Of a DNA stretch of 64,000 nt, positions 36,176 through 43,627 are shown piece by piece. This stretch comes from CAVQBC01 sp963848415. GTDB taxonomy: Bacteria; Actinomycetota; Thermoleophilia; Solirubrobacterales; Solirubrobacteraceae. Below the pieces are notes generated by a model, which worked only from the letters and a program-made list of their open reading frames with translations, did no database searches and was not told the origin of the DNA. The stretch's first letter is position 1. The number at the start of each line of letters is the position of its first letter. The position numbers and the translations under genes are program-made. The stretch covers positions 558,001-622,000 of the forward strand of contig CAWKDN010000001.1 of the NCBI GenBank assembly GCA_963848415.1. Reading direction: 5' to 3'.

Positions 36176-37372
36176 ATGCCCCCGGACTCCGACCTCGACC
36201 GCCTCGACGCCGCCACCGCGGGACTCGATCCGCCGTTCGCCGCCGTCGACCTGGCCGCCTTCGACGCCAACGCGGGCGACCTGCTGCGGCGGGCCGGCGG
36301 CACGCCGGTGCGCCTCGCCTCGAAATCCGTCCGCTGCCGCGGGCTGGTCGACCGCGCCCTTTCCGCCGGCTTGCAGGGAGTTCTCGCGTTCACGCTGCCC
36401 GAGGCGCTGTGGCTGGCCGGCGCGGGCCACGACGATCTCGTCGTCGCCTATCCGACGGTGGACCGCGCCGCGCTGCGCGAGCTCGCCGGCGGGCCGGCCC
36501 GCGATCGTGTGACCGTGATGGCCGACGCGCAGGCCCACCTGGACGCGATCGCGCGCGCCGCGGACGAGGCCGGCGCGGAGCGACCGGTGCGGGTGTGCCT
36601 CGACCTCGACGCGGGCTGGCGGCCGCTCGGAGGCAGGCTGCGGATCGGCGCGCGGCGCTCGCCCCTACGGACGCCCGCGCAGGTCGCGGCGCTCGTGCGC
36701 GACGTGCTCGCCCGGCCCCAGCTCGCGCTCGACGGGATCATGAGCTACGAGGCGCACATCGCCGGCGTCGGCGACCGCCCGCCGGGGCGCCCGCTGGCGG
36801 GTCTCGCGATCGGAGTTATGCAGCGCGCCGCCGCACGCGACCTGGCGGTCCGCCGCGCCGCCCTGGTCGCAACCGTGCAGGAGCTGGCACCCATCCGCTT
36901 CGTCAACGGCGGCGGCACGGGCTCGGTGGAGCGCACCGCGCGCGAGCCCGCGGTCACCGAGGTCGCGGCCGGCTCGGGGCTCTTCGGGCCGACCCTGTTC
37001 GACGCCTACCGCGCCTTCCGCCCGCTGCCGGCCGCCTACTTCGTGCTTCCCGTGGTCCGTAAGGCCGACCCGAGCACCGCCACCGCGCTCGGCGGCGGCT
37101 ACCCGGCGTCGGGCGCCGCCGGGCGCGACCGCCTTCCGCGGCCCGCGCTGCCGCGCGGGCTGCGCCTGGACCGGCTCGAGGGCGCCGGCGAGGTGCAGAC
37201 CCCGCTCCTCGGTCCGGGCGCCGCCCGCCTCGCGATCGGCGACCGGGTATGGCTGCGCCACGCCAAGGCGGGCGAGCTGTGCGAGCGCTTCGACCGCCTG
37301 CATCTGATCGACGGCGACCGGATCGTCGAGACGGTGGCCACCTATCGAGGCGAGGGGCGCTGCTTCCTGTGA
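36176..37372 (+). CDS. Alanine-racemase-fold PLP enzyme (amino acid deaminase/aldolase family)
   Basis: A 398-residue fold-type III PLP protein of the D-threonine-aldolase/D-serine-dehydratase-like group. The PLP Lys is expected in VRLASKSVRCRGLVD near residue 48; LSAGLQGVLAFTLPEALWLA, VCLDLDAGWRP, DGIMSYEAHIAGVGD and FVNGGGTGSVE (phosphate loop) follow. The C-terminal metal-site pattern is HAKAGELCERFDRLHLI. In many actinomycetes this gene neighbours a D-arabinono-lactone oxidase, present here at 39458-40762. The true substrate is not established. Confidence 0.87.
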   Translation: MPPDSDLDRLDAATAGLDPPFAAVDLAAFDANAGDLLRRAGGTPVRLASKSVRCRGLVDRALSAGLQGVLAFTLPEALWLAGAGHDDLVVAYPTVDRAALRELAGGPARDRVTVMADAQAHLDAIARAADEAGAERPVRVCLDLDAGWRPLGGRLRIGARRSPLRTPAQVAALVRDVLARPQLALDGIMSYEAHIAGVGDRPPGRPLAGLAIGVMQRAAARDLAVRRAALVATVQELAPIRFVNGGGTGSVERTAREPAVTEVAAGSGLFGPTLFDAYRAFRPLPAAYFVLPVVRKADPSTATALGGGYPASGAAGRDRLPRPALPRGLRLDRLEGAGEVQTPLLGPGAARLAIGDRVWLRHAKAGELCERFDRLHLIDGDRIVETVATYRGEGRCFL

Positions 37373-37403
37373 GGCTCTCAGGGAGCCCAGCCATCCTGAG
37401 GGC

Positions 37404-38144
37404 ATGACGAGCAGGATGAACCGCCGCCAGGTGCTCGCTGCGGCCGGCAGCGTGAGCCTCGGCAGCCTGCTGGCCGCCTGCGGCGCGGGCGAGGACGAGG
37501 GCGCCGAAGCCACCCCGAGCGCCACGCCGGAGGCCACCGCCACCGTCGAGCCCAAGCACACCCCCGCCACCGCGACCGCGGAGCTCTTCGACGAGTCCGC
37601 CAGCTGCCGGCTGACCCCGCAGGCGACCGAGGGGCCCTACTACTTCGACGTCGACTCGATCCGCAGCGACATCCGCGAGGACCGCGAGGGCACCGTGCTG
37701 CGGCTCGCCCTGCGCGTGCGCGACGGCGCCAGCTGCGAGCCGATCGAGAACGCCGTGGTCGACCTCTGGCACTGCGACGCGCTCGGCAGCTACTCCGGGT
37801 TCGAAGGCGGCGAGGGCGACACCTTCCTGCGCGGCGCCCAGGTCACCAACGCCGAGGGGATCGCCGAGTTCACGACGATCTACCCGGGCTTCTACGGGGG
37901 CCGTACCGTCCATATCCACGCCAAGGTCCACCTCGACCGTCAGACCGTCCTCACCACCCAGCTCTACTTCGACGAGAAGATCAGCGCGAAGGTCTTCGCC
38001 CGCTCCCCCTACGACCGCGCCGGCGAGCGCGACGTGTCCAACGCCGACGACGGCATCTTCGACGCGGCGACGCTGCTGACGCTGCGCGACGAGGGCTCCG
38101 ACGGCGTGCTCGGCGTCATGACCTTCGACGTCCAGGCCGTCTGA
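37404..38144 (+). CDS. Extracytoplasmic intradiol ring-cleavage dioxygenase-like lipoprotein
   Basis: A 246-residue protein. The N-terminus MNRRQVLAAAGSVSLGSLLAACG has a twin-arginine-like RR, a hydrophobic core and a lipobox (LAAC), so it is probably a Tat-exported lipoprotein. The body matches protocatechuate/catechol dioxygenases: TEGPYYFDVD (Tyr ligand), VVDLWHCDALGSYSGF, IYPGFYGGRTVHIHAKVH (two His ligands of the non-haem Fe3+). External members of this family are found in actinomycetes but their substrates are poorly known. A Thr/Glu/Pro-rich linker of about 45 residues separates lipid anchor and domain. It follows the racemase-fold gene by 31 bases. Confidence 0.9.
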   Translation: MTSRMNRRQVLAAAGSVSLGSLLAACGAGEDEGAEATPSATPEATATVEPKHTPATATAELFDESASCRLTPQATEGPYYFDVDSIRSDIREDREGTVLRLALRVRDGASCEPIENAVVDLWHCDALGSYSGFEGGEGDTFLRGAQVTNAEGIAEFTTIYPGFYGGRTVHIHAKVHLDRQTVLTTQLYFDEKISAKVFARSPYDRAGERDVSNADDGIFDAATLLTLRDEGSDGVLGVMTFDVQAV

Positions 38145-38199
38145 GTGGCGCTCGCGCGTCGTGGCGCCGCCTGTCCGCGCCTGATCGGAGGGCGGGTGC

Positions 38200-38880
38200 T
38201 CAGGTGGTCTCGAGGATCGCCGGCCCGTTCATCGCCGCGTCGCCGTCGTCGGGCTCGCGCGTGATCATCACCCGTTCCCCCGGCCGCATCGGCGCCGCGC
38301 CCACGAGCCGCACGCGCGTGCGGCCCTCCCGCTCCATCGTGAAGCTGCCCGCGCTCATGTAGCGCGGGCCGTCGGACAGCCACACCTCGTAGAGCTGGCC
38401 CGCGCCCGTCGCCGGCAGGGCGACGTCGAGGTCGACGCGCGTGCCGGCCGGATCGCCGCGCAGCTCGACCATGCCCGAGCCCTCGGCGCCGGGCATCGGC
38501 ATCAGCGCCTTGCGCTGCATGTCGGCCTCTTGGGAGCCGGAGCCACCGAGCACGAGCACGGCGGCGATCCCGGCCGCCGCGGCCAGCGCGGCCGCGGCTC
38601 CGCCGAGGACCCAGCGGCGGGCCGGGCGCCGGCGCGACCGGTGCTGGGCCCGGAAGGACTGCAGGACCGCCCGCTCGGTAGCCCGCCTGGGGCGCTCGGG
38701 CGCGCGCTCCGGGTCGGTGACGAGGTCCATCAGGGCCGGCAGGCCGGCGAGCTCGGCGTGCACCGCGCGGCAGTCGGCGCAGGTGCGCAGGTGCGCCTCG
38801 ACGCGCCGGGCCTCGTCGGGGTCCAGGCCGCCGAGCGTGTAGCTGCCCAGCAGCGGGCGGATGTCGTCGCCGTCGCTCAT
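38200..38880 (-). CDS. Anti-sigma factor (zinc-finger, RskA-like)
   Basis: A 226-residue single-pass membrane anti-sigma factor. The N-terminal ZAS domain holds VEAHLRTCADC (H-x3-C-x2-C). One membrane helix lies at about residues 90-110 (VLGGAAAALAAAAGIAAVLVL), and the outer part is an RskA-type beta domain (DVALPATGAGQLYEVWL, FTMEREGRTRVRLVG). Its ATG overlaps the stop of the sigma factor gene (ATGA), so the pair is cotranslated. It should hold the sigma factor inactive until a signal triggers regulated proteolysis. Confidence 0.93.
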   Translation of the reverse strand: MSDGDDIRPLLGSYTLGGLDPDEARRVEAHLRTCADCRAVHAELAGLPALMDLVTDPERAPERPRRATERAVLQSFRAQHRSRRRPARRWVLGGAAAALAAAAGIAAVLVLGGSGSQEADMQRKALMPMPGAEGSGMVELRGDPAGTRVDLDVALPATGAGQLYEVWLSDGPRYMSAGSFTMEREGRTRVRLVGAAPMRPGERVMITREPDDGDAAMNGPAILETT

Positions 38881-39425
38881 CCGCTGACCCCGAGCTCCTC
38901 GAGCGCCAGGCGCAGGTTGCGCATCGCGTAGAAGGTGCGGCTCTTGACGGTGCCGCCCGGCACCCCCGTCACGCGGCCGATCTCGCGTACGCTGAGACCG
39001 CCGAAGTGACCGAGCAGCAGCACCTCGCGGTGCTCCGGGCTGAGCCCCTCGATCGCCTTCTCGACCTGCCAGCGCGTGAGCGCGCGCTCGATCGGCTCGT
39101 CGGTCGCGGCCTGCTCGAGCCCATCCTCGCCGGCGCTCAGCGGCGCGCGCCGGCCGCGGTAGCGCTCCTTGTCGACGACGACGTGGCGGGCGATGCCGTA
39201 CAGCCACGCGCGGACCGTCCCGCGCGCCGGGTCGAAGTCGCCGGCGTCGCGCCAGGCGCGCGTGAAGACGTCCTGGACGGCCTCCTCGGCCAGCCCGCGG
39301 TCGCCTAGGCGTCGCATCGCGAAGCCGTAGAGCTCGCCGCCGAAACGGCGGTAGAGGCGGCGAGCCGCCCGCTCGCCGTCCGGCTTGGACAGCCCATGGA
39401 TCAGCTCGGGCTCCTCGAGCGCCAT
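38877..39425 (-). CDS. RNA polymerase sigma factor, ECF (SigK/L-like)
   Basis: A 182-residue group 4 sigma factor. Region 2 is at residues 25-90 (LYGFAMRRLGDRGLAEEAVQ, then VFTRAWR and VRAWLYGIARH); region 4 is at 120-178 (LSPEHREVLLLGHFGGLSVR, then VPGGTVKSRTFYAMRNLR). No extra domain is present. It is encoded immediately before its anti-sigma factor with an ATGA overlap. Likely targets include its own operon; the recognised promoter motif is not evident from one copy. Confidence 0.94.
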   Translation of the reverse strand: MALEEPELIHGLSKPDGERAARRLYRRFGGELYGFAMRRLGDRGLAEEAVQDVFTRAWRDAGDFDPARGTVRAWLYGIARHVVVDKERYRGRRAPLSAGEDGLEQAATDEPIERALTRWQVEKAIEGLSPEHREVLLLGHFGGLSVREIGRVTGVPGGTVKSRTFYAMRNLRLALEELGVSG

Positions 39426-39457
39426 CACAGGGGATTCGTCCGCGCCGCGCGAACGGT

Positions 39458-40762
39458 TCAGGCCGCGGCCGGGGCGCGCGCCGCCGTGCCCAGCAGGCGG
39501 TCGGTGAACGCGTTGGCGAAGCGCCCGTCGGGATCCAGCGTCTCGCGCGCGGCCTGGAAGGCCGACCACTGGGGATAGTGCGGCGCGAGCGCCTCGGCGC
39601 CGAGCAGCGTGCGCTTGCCCCAGTGCGGGCGCCCGCCGAGCGCGCCCATCGCCGCCTCGACCTCGCGGAACGGCGCCTCCCAGTCCAGTCCAGCGAAGAC
39701 GTGCACGGCGACGTGGGCGCTGTCGCGGCCGTACGCCGGCGAGAGCAGCGCGTCGTCGCCCGCCGTGAAGCGCAGCTCGACCGGGAAGGACACCGGGTGG
39801 CGCTCGAGGATCGCCCGGCAGGCCAGCAGCGCCTCGGCCGCGCGCGCCCGCGGCACGGCGTACTCCATCTCCTCGAAGCGCACGAGCCGGCGGCTGGCGA
39901 AGACGCGGAAGGAGTCCTCGACGCGGTCGCGCCGGGTCGCGAGCCGGCCGGCGAGCCGGTTCAGGCGCGGGATCGCGCGCGGCGCCCGCCGGGCGGCGCG
40001 GTTGAAGAGCCCGAAGACGTGGTTGTCGACGAGCACCTCGCCGACCCAGTCGACCGCCGCGCCGGGCGCCCGGCGCGGCGCCTCGGTCGGCGTGTTGGTG
40101 CGCGTCAGCGCCAGCGGCGAGTGCGGGAAGGTCCAGAACTCGAAGTGCGCGGCGCCGTCCACGCGGGCGTCGAGGCCCGCCAGCACGGCGTCCAGCGGCT
40201 CGGGGGCGTCGATCGCTTGCAGGCGGAAGGCCGGCACGCAGCGCAGCGTGACCGCCACGACCACCCCGAGCGCCCCGAGCCCGACGCGGGCCGCGCGCAG
40301 GAGATCGCCGTCGGCGGCGGTGAGCGTGCGCTCCGAGCCGTCGGCGAGGATCAGCTCCATCGCCTCGACCTGGGCCGAGAGGTTCGGCAGCCTGGCCCCG
40401 GTGCCGTGGGTGGCGGTCGCCAGCGCCCCGGCCAGCGTCTGGGTGTCGATGTCGCCGAGGCTCGGGAGGGCGAGCCCGTGGGCGTGCAGCGCGCGCGCCA
40501 GCGCGCCCAGGGAGATGCCGGCCTCGACCCGCACCAGGCCGGCGTCGCGGTCGACGTCGAGCAGGCGATCGAGCCGCTCCAGGTGGAGGTGGACGCCGTC
40601 GGTCAGCGCGCACGCCGAGAACGAGTGCCCGCTGCCCACCGCCTTCACGCGCCGGCCCTCGGCGCCGGCGCGGGCGACGATCGCGGCGACCTCGGCCCGG
40701 CTGCCCGGCCGCGCGGCGGCGGACGGGACGCAGCGCTGGCCGGCCGCCCAGTTCGTCCACAT
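39458..40762 (-). CDS. FAD-linked sugar-1,4-lactone oxidase (D-arabinono-1,4-lactone oxidase-like)
   Basis: A 434-residue VAO-family flavoprotein. The FAD-binding half contains AVGSGHSFSACALTDG (the His is the usual covalent-FAD site), GISLGALARALHAHGLALPS and ALATATHGTGARLPNLS; the ALO C-terminal domain ends in GRPHWGKRTLLGAE, the HWGK motif of aldonolactone oxidases. It oxidises sugar lactones, forming ascorbate-like products and H2O2. It diverges from the rhodanese gene, the two ATGs being only 18 bases apart. A TAGCCT box seven bases before its start suggests a leaderless message. Confidence 0.92.
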   Translation of the reverse strand: MWTNWAAGQRCVPSAAARPGSRAEVAAIVARAGAEGRRVKAVGSGHSFSACALTDGVHLHLERLDRLLDVDRDAGLVRVEAGISLGALARALHAHGLALPSLGDIDTQTLAGALATATHGTGARLPNLSAQVEAMELILADGSERTLTAADGDLLRAARVGLGALGVVVAVTLRCVPAFRLQAIDAPEPLDAVLAGLDARVDGAAHFEFWTFPHSPLALTRTNTPTEAPRRAPGAAVDWVGEVLVDNHVFGLFNRAARRAPRAIPRLNRLAGRLATRRDRVEDSFRVFASRRLVRFEEMEYAVPRARAAEALLACRAILERHPVSFPVELRFTAGDDALLSPAYGRDSAHVAVHVFAGLDWEAPFREVEAAMGALGGRPHWGKRTLLGAEALAPHYPQWSAFQAARETLDPDGRFANAFTDRLLGTAARAPAAA

Positions 40763-40769
40763 CCGTGCG

Positions 40770-40775
40770 AGGCTA
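40770..40775 (-). promoter_or_regulatory. Putative -10 element (TAGCCT) of the lactone oxidase gene
   Basis: It ends seven bases before the ATG at 40762 and lies inside the 18-base gap shared with the divergent rhodanese gene, so two promoters must overlap here. Confidence 0.3.
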
Positions 40776-40780
40776 TCGCC

Positions 40781-41134
40781 ATGAGCCACGCCTTCCGCGC
40801 CGAGGACGTCGACCTCGATCCCGCCCGCGTGCGGGAGCTGCACGAGCGCGGCGAGGTCCAGCTCGTCGACGTCCGCGAGCCCTACGAGCACGAGGCCGGG
40901 CGGATCGCCGGCGACCGCCACGTCGAGCTCGAGCGCCTCGCCTCCCAGGCGCCGACCATCGACAGGGACCGCCCGGTGATCTTCTACTGCCGGCTCGGCG
41001 CGCGCTCGGGGATGGCCGCCCAGGCCTTCCGCCGCGCCGGCTACGACGCCTGGTCGATGGTCGGCGGGCTCTCGGAGTGGGACGCCCGCGGCCTGCCGCT
41101 CGAGCCCGAGGGCGGTCACGTCGCCGATCACTGA
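40781..41134 (+). CDS. Rhodanese-domain sulfurtransferase
   Basis: A 117-residue single-domain rhodanese. VQLVDVREPYEHEAGRI gives the Asp-Arg pair, and the active-site Cys is in IFYCRLGARSGMAAQ (CRLGARS loop), followed by the substrate-strand AWSMVGGLSEW. It moves sulfane sulfur between thiols or cyanide. The sugar dehydrogenase gene downstream begins within its last codons. The role may be thiosulfate or persulfide handling; a TauE/SafE-type exporter gene is encoded 1.8 kb further on but on the other strand. Confidence 0.94.
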   Translation: MSHAFRAEDVDLDPARVRELHERGEVQLVDVREPYEHEAGRIAGDRHVELERLASQAPTIDRDRPVIFYCRLGARSGMAAQAFRRAGYDAWSMVGGLSEWDARGLPLEPEGGHVADH

Positions 41135-42623
41135 GCTGGCCGCGCGGCTCGCGCCGATCGCGGTCGTCGCGGCGCTGCTGGCGCCGGCGAGCGCCAACGC
41201 CGCGCCGGAGCTCGTCCCGGTCGGCGACTTCGCCTCGCCCGTGTACGTGACCGCCGCGCCGGGCGACCCCAGCCGCCTCTACGTCGTCGAGCGGGCCGGC
41301 ACGGTGCGGGTGCTCGTCAACGGCCAGACGCGCGCGGCGCCGTTCCTCGACATCTCGGCGCAGACGGCGACCGACGGCGAGCGCGGGCTGCTCTCGATCG
41401 CCTTCGCGCCCGACTACGCCACCAGCGGCCGCGTCTACTCCTACAGCACGGCGCGCAGCCCGCTGGGGGAGATCCAGATCCGCGAGCACGTGCGCTCCGC
41501 CGACCCCGACCGCGTCGTCGCGGGCGCCGGGCGGCTGCTCGTGCCCGGGATCGCCCACGCCGAGGCGGCCAACCACAACGGCGGCCAGCTGCAGTTCGGC
41601 CCCGACGGCGCGCTGTACGCGGCGACGGGCGACGGCGGCGGGGCCAACGACCAGTACGGCTACGCCCGCAACGCCGGCAGCCGGCTCGCCAAGCTGCTGC
41701 GGATCGATCTCGCGACGGGCGGCGAGACCATCTGGTCGGGCGGCCTGCGCAACCCGTTCCGGTTCTCCTTCGACCGCGCCACCGGCAATCTCGTGATCGC
41801 CGACGTCGGCCAGGGCACGAGCGAGGAGGTCGACCTCGCCCCCGCGCCCGGGCTCGGGCGCGGGGTCAACTACGGCTGGCCGTGCCGCGAGGGCAGCGGC
41901 CCGGGTCCCGTCGGCTGCACCGTCCCCGGCGCCACCGGGCCGGTGCTCGAGCGCCTGCACAGCGCCGCCGGCAGCCCGTGCTCGATCACCGGCGGCTACG
42001 TGGTCCGCGACCCCGGCCTGCCGACGCTGGCCGGCCGCTACCTCTACGGCGACTTCTGCGACGCCGGCCTGCGCTCGGCACGGCTCGACGTCCCCGGCTC
42101 CGACGCGCCGGTCGGGCTGAGCGTCGCCCAGCTCTCGAGCTTCGGCGAGGACGCCTGCGGGCGGCTCTACGTCGTCTCGCTCGCCGGCCGCGTCAGCCGC
42201 CTGCAGGACGGCGCGGTAGGCCCGTGCCTGCTCGTGGCGCTGCCCGGGGCCGCGCCCGTGCCGATCGCGGCGGGCGGCGGGGGTGCGCCGGGCGCCGCCG
42301 ACCGGCGCGCGCCGCGCGTGCGGATCACCGCGCGGCGCGGGCTCCGGCGCCGCTCGCTGCGTCTACGGGTCCGCTGCGACGAGGCGTGCCGGCTGACGGT
42401 CGCCGGGCGCGTCCCCGGCGTGGCGCGCACGCAGAGCGCCCGCGTGCGGCTCACCGCGGGTCAGGCGCGGACGCTGCGGCTGCGGCTCGGTCGCACGCGC
42501 CTCGCGCGCGTGCGGCGAGCGCTGCGCCGTCGCGGGCGCGTGACCGTGATCGTGGCCGTGCGTGCGAGCGACGCGGCGGGCAACGCCGGGCGCACAACAC
42601 GGCGGCTGCGCGTCCGGCGCTGA
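41127..42623 (+). CDS. Secreted PQQ-dependent sugar dehydrogenase-type beta-propeller (GSDH family; start codon unclear)
   Basis: About 498 residues. A signal peptide is evident (LAARLAPIAVVAALLAPASANA) but no ATG, GTG or TTG begins it; the likely start is ATC 41127 or CTG 41136, while the first conventional codon (GTG 41241) would remove the signal. The propeller shows RLYVVERAGTVRVL, ERGLLSIAFAPDY, NHNGGQLQFGPDGALYAATG and SGGLRNPFRFSFDRATG, all typical of the glucose/sorbosone dehydrogenase family. The last 100 residues are an Arg-rich Ig-like tail. It should oxidise sugars outside the membrane if PQQ is available. Confidence 0.85.
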   Translation: MTELAARLAPIAVVAALLAPASANAAPELVPVGDFASPVYVTAAPGDPSRLYVVERAGTVRVLVNGQTRAAPFLDISAQTATDGERGLLSIAFAPDYATSGRVYSYSTARSPLGEIQIREHVRSADPDRVVAGAGRLLVPGIAHAEAANHNGGQLQFGPDGALYAATGDGGGANDQYGYARNAGSRLAKLLRIDLATGGETIWSGGLRNPFRFSFDRATGNLVIADVGQGTSEEVDLAPAPGLGRGVNYGWPCREGSGPGPVGCTVPGATGPVLERLHSAAGSPCSITGGYVVRDPGLPTLAGRYLYGDFCDAGLRSARLDVPGSDAPVGLSVAQLSSFGEDACGRLYVVSLAGRVSRLQDGAVGPCLLVALPGAAPVPIAAGGGGAPGAADRRAPRVRITARRGLRRRSLRLRVRCDEACRLTVAGRVPGVARTQSARVRLTAGQARTLRLRLGRTRLARVRRALRRRGRVTVIVAVRASDAAGNAGRTTRRLRVRR

Positions 42624-42637
42624 GTACGCCGAACGGC
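42624..42637 (+). terminator. Short hairpin directly after the sugar dehydrogenase stop
   Basis: ACGCCG and CGGCGT pair around AA immediately past the TGA. The stem is short; the larger hairpin at 42687-42728 is the better terminator. Confidence 0.35.
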
Positions 42638-42686
42638 GTGCCGTCGCGGGCGGAGATCCCGGCCGGCTGAGCGCACCAGGGAAGTA

Positions 42687-42728
42687 TTCGAGCGGCGACG
42701 CGGCCGTCGGCCGGCGCCGCCGCTCGAA
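42687..42728. terminator. Bidirectional hairpin terminator between convergent genes
   Basis: TTCGAGCGGCG (42687-42697) pairs perfectly with CGCCGCTCGAA (42718-42728); the 20-base loop can fold further (CGGCC with GGCCG). It lies in the 266-base gap between the convergent sugar dehydrogenase and TauE genes. Nothing else was recognised in the gap. Confidence 0.55.
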
Positions 42729-42889
42729 GCAGCGAATCCATCCGCATCTCATCCTTGAGACCGGCTAGGCCGAGCGGCCCGGCCGGGGGGTTTCCGACAG
42801 TGCCCTCCAGACGCCGAGCAGCCTGTCAGTGGACGGCCGCGGTGACCATCGGACATGCGTCCAAGGCCGGCCGAGCGCGACTGCAGGCG

Positions 42890-43618
42890 CTAGGTCGCGG
42901 CGGCCACCAGCGCGATCACCGCGGTGACGGCCAGCGCGCCGAGGACCACGCGCTCGTAGCGCTCGCCGTACAGGCCGGCGAAGATCCGCCGCCCGGCCAC
43001 GTACCCGGCGAGCGTCGCCGCCGCCAGCAGCGGCATCTCCGCCGGCAGCGCGAAGGCGCCGGTCGCCAGCAGCACGCTCACCGTGAGCGTCCCGCCGGCC
43101 AGCCACACGACGGTCAGCGTGTCGCGCATGGGCACGCGCGTCATCCCCCGGCCGAGCAGGTGGAAGACGAGCGGCGGGCCGCCGATGCCGGTCGACGTGC
43201 TCATGACGCCCGAGGTCAGGGCGGTGACGGCCGTCCGCGGGTGCGACCACGGCCGCGGCGGTGGCGGCGTGCGCAGGCGCAGGCCCACCGCGGCCAGCAC
43301 CGCGAGGCCGACGAGCACCTCGAACGCGCGCTCGGGGACGACGCGCAGCAGGAACGCCCCGGCGACGAGGCCGGGCAGGGTCCAGGCGACGAGCCAGCCC
43401 GCCTCCCGCAGGTCGGGGCGCGGCCGCCGGCGCTCGCCGGCCAGGGTCAGGACGGCGATCAGCATCGCGAGCACGACGATCGCGCTCACGGTCGCCCGCG
43501 GGCCGAGCACGGCGCCCAGCGCCGGCGCGGCGACGAGCGCGAACCCGAAGCCGGTCGCCGACTGCAGCGCCGCGCCGGCGAGCGCCGCCAGGACGGCGAG
43601 CGCCGCAGTCAGTTCGAT
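42890..43618 (-). CDS. TSUP (TauE/SafE) family permease (start codon unclear)
   Basis: About 242 residues with seven to eight membrane helices, of a family exporting sulfite or organosulfur anions. Family features are the N-terminal ALQSATGFGFALVAAPAL and the middle GVMSTSTGIGGPPLVFHLLG. The N-terminal family motif lies upstream of the first conventional start (GTG 43510), so translation must begin earlier; only ATC 43618 or CTG 43612 are available after the preceding stop at 43628-43630. It lies nine bases after the oxidoreductase gene and should be cotranscribed with it. Confidence 0.85.
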   Translation of the reverse strand: MELTAALAVLAALAGAALQSATGFGFALVAAPALGAVLGPRATVSAIVVLAMLIAVLTLAGERRRPRPDLREAGWLVAWTLPGLVAGAFLLRVVPERAFEVLVGLAVLAAVGLRLRTPPPPRPWSHPRTAVTALTSGVMSTSTGIGGPPLVFHLLGRGMTRVPMRDTLTVVWLAGGTLTVSVLLATGAFALPAEMPLLAAATLAGYVAGRRIFAGLYGERYERVVLGALAVTAVIALVAAAT

Positions 43619-43627
43619 CGCTGCGGC

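Noticed and set aside
39578..41134. Long + strand frame over the lactone oxidase gene
   Set aside because: Only its last part (the rhodanese from 40781) is real; the rest is an antisense shadow rich in Arg, Ala and Gly.
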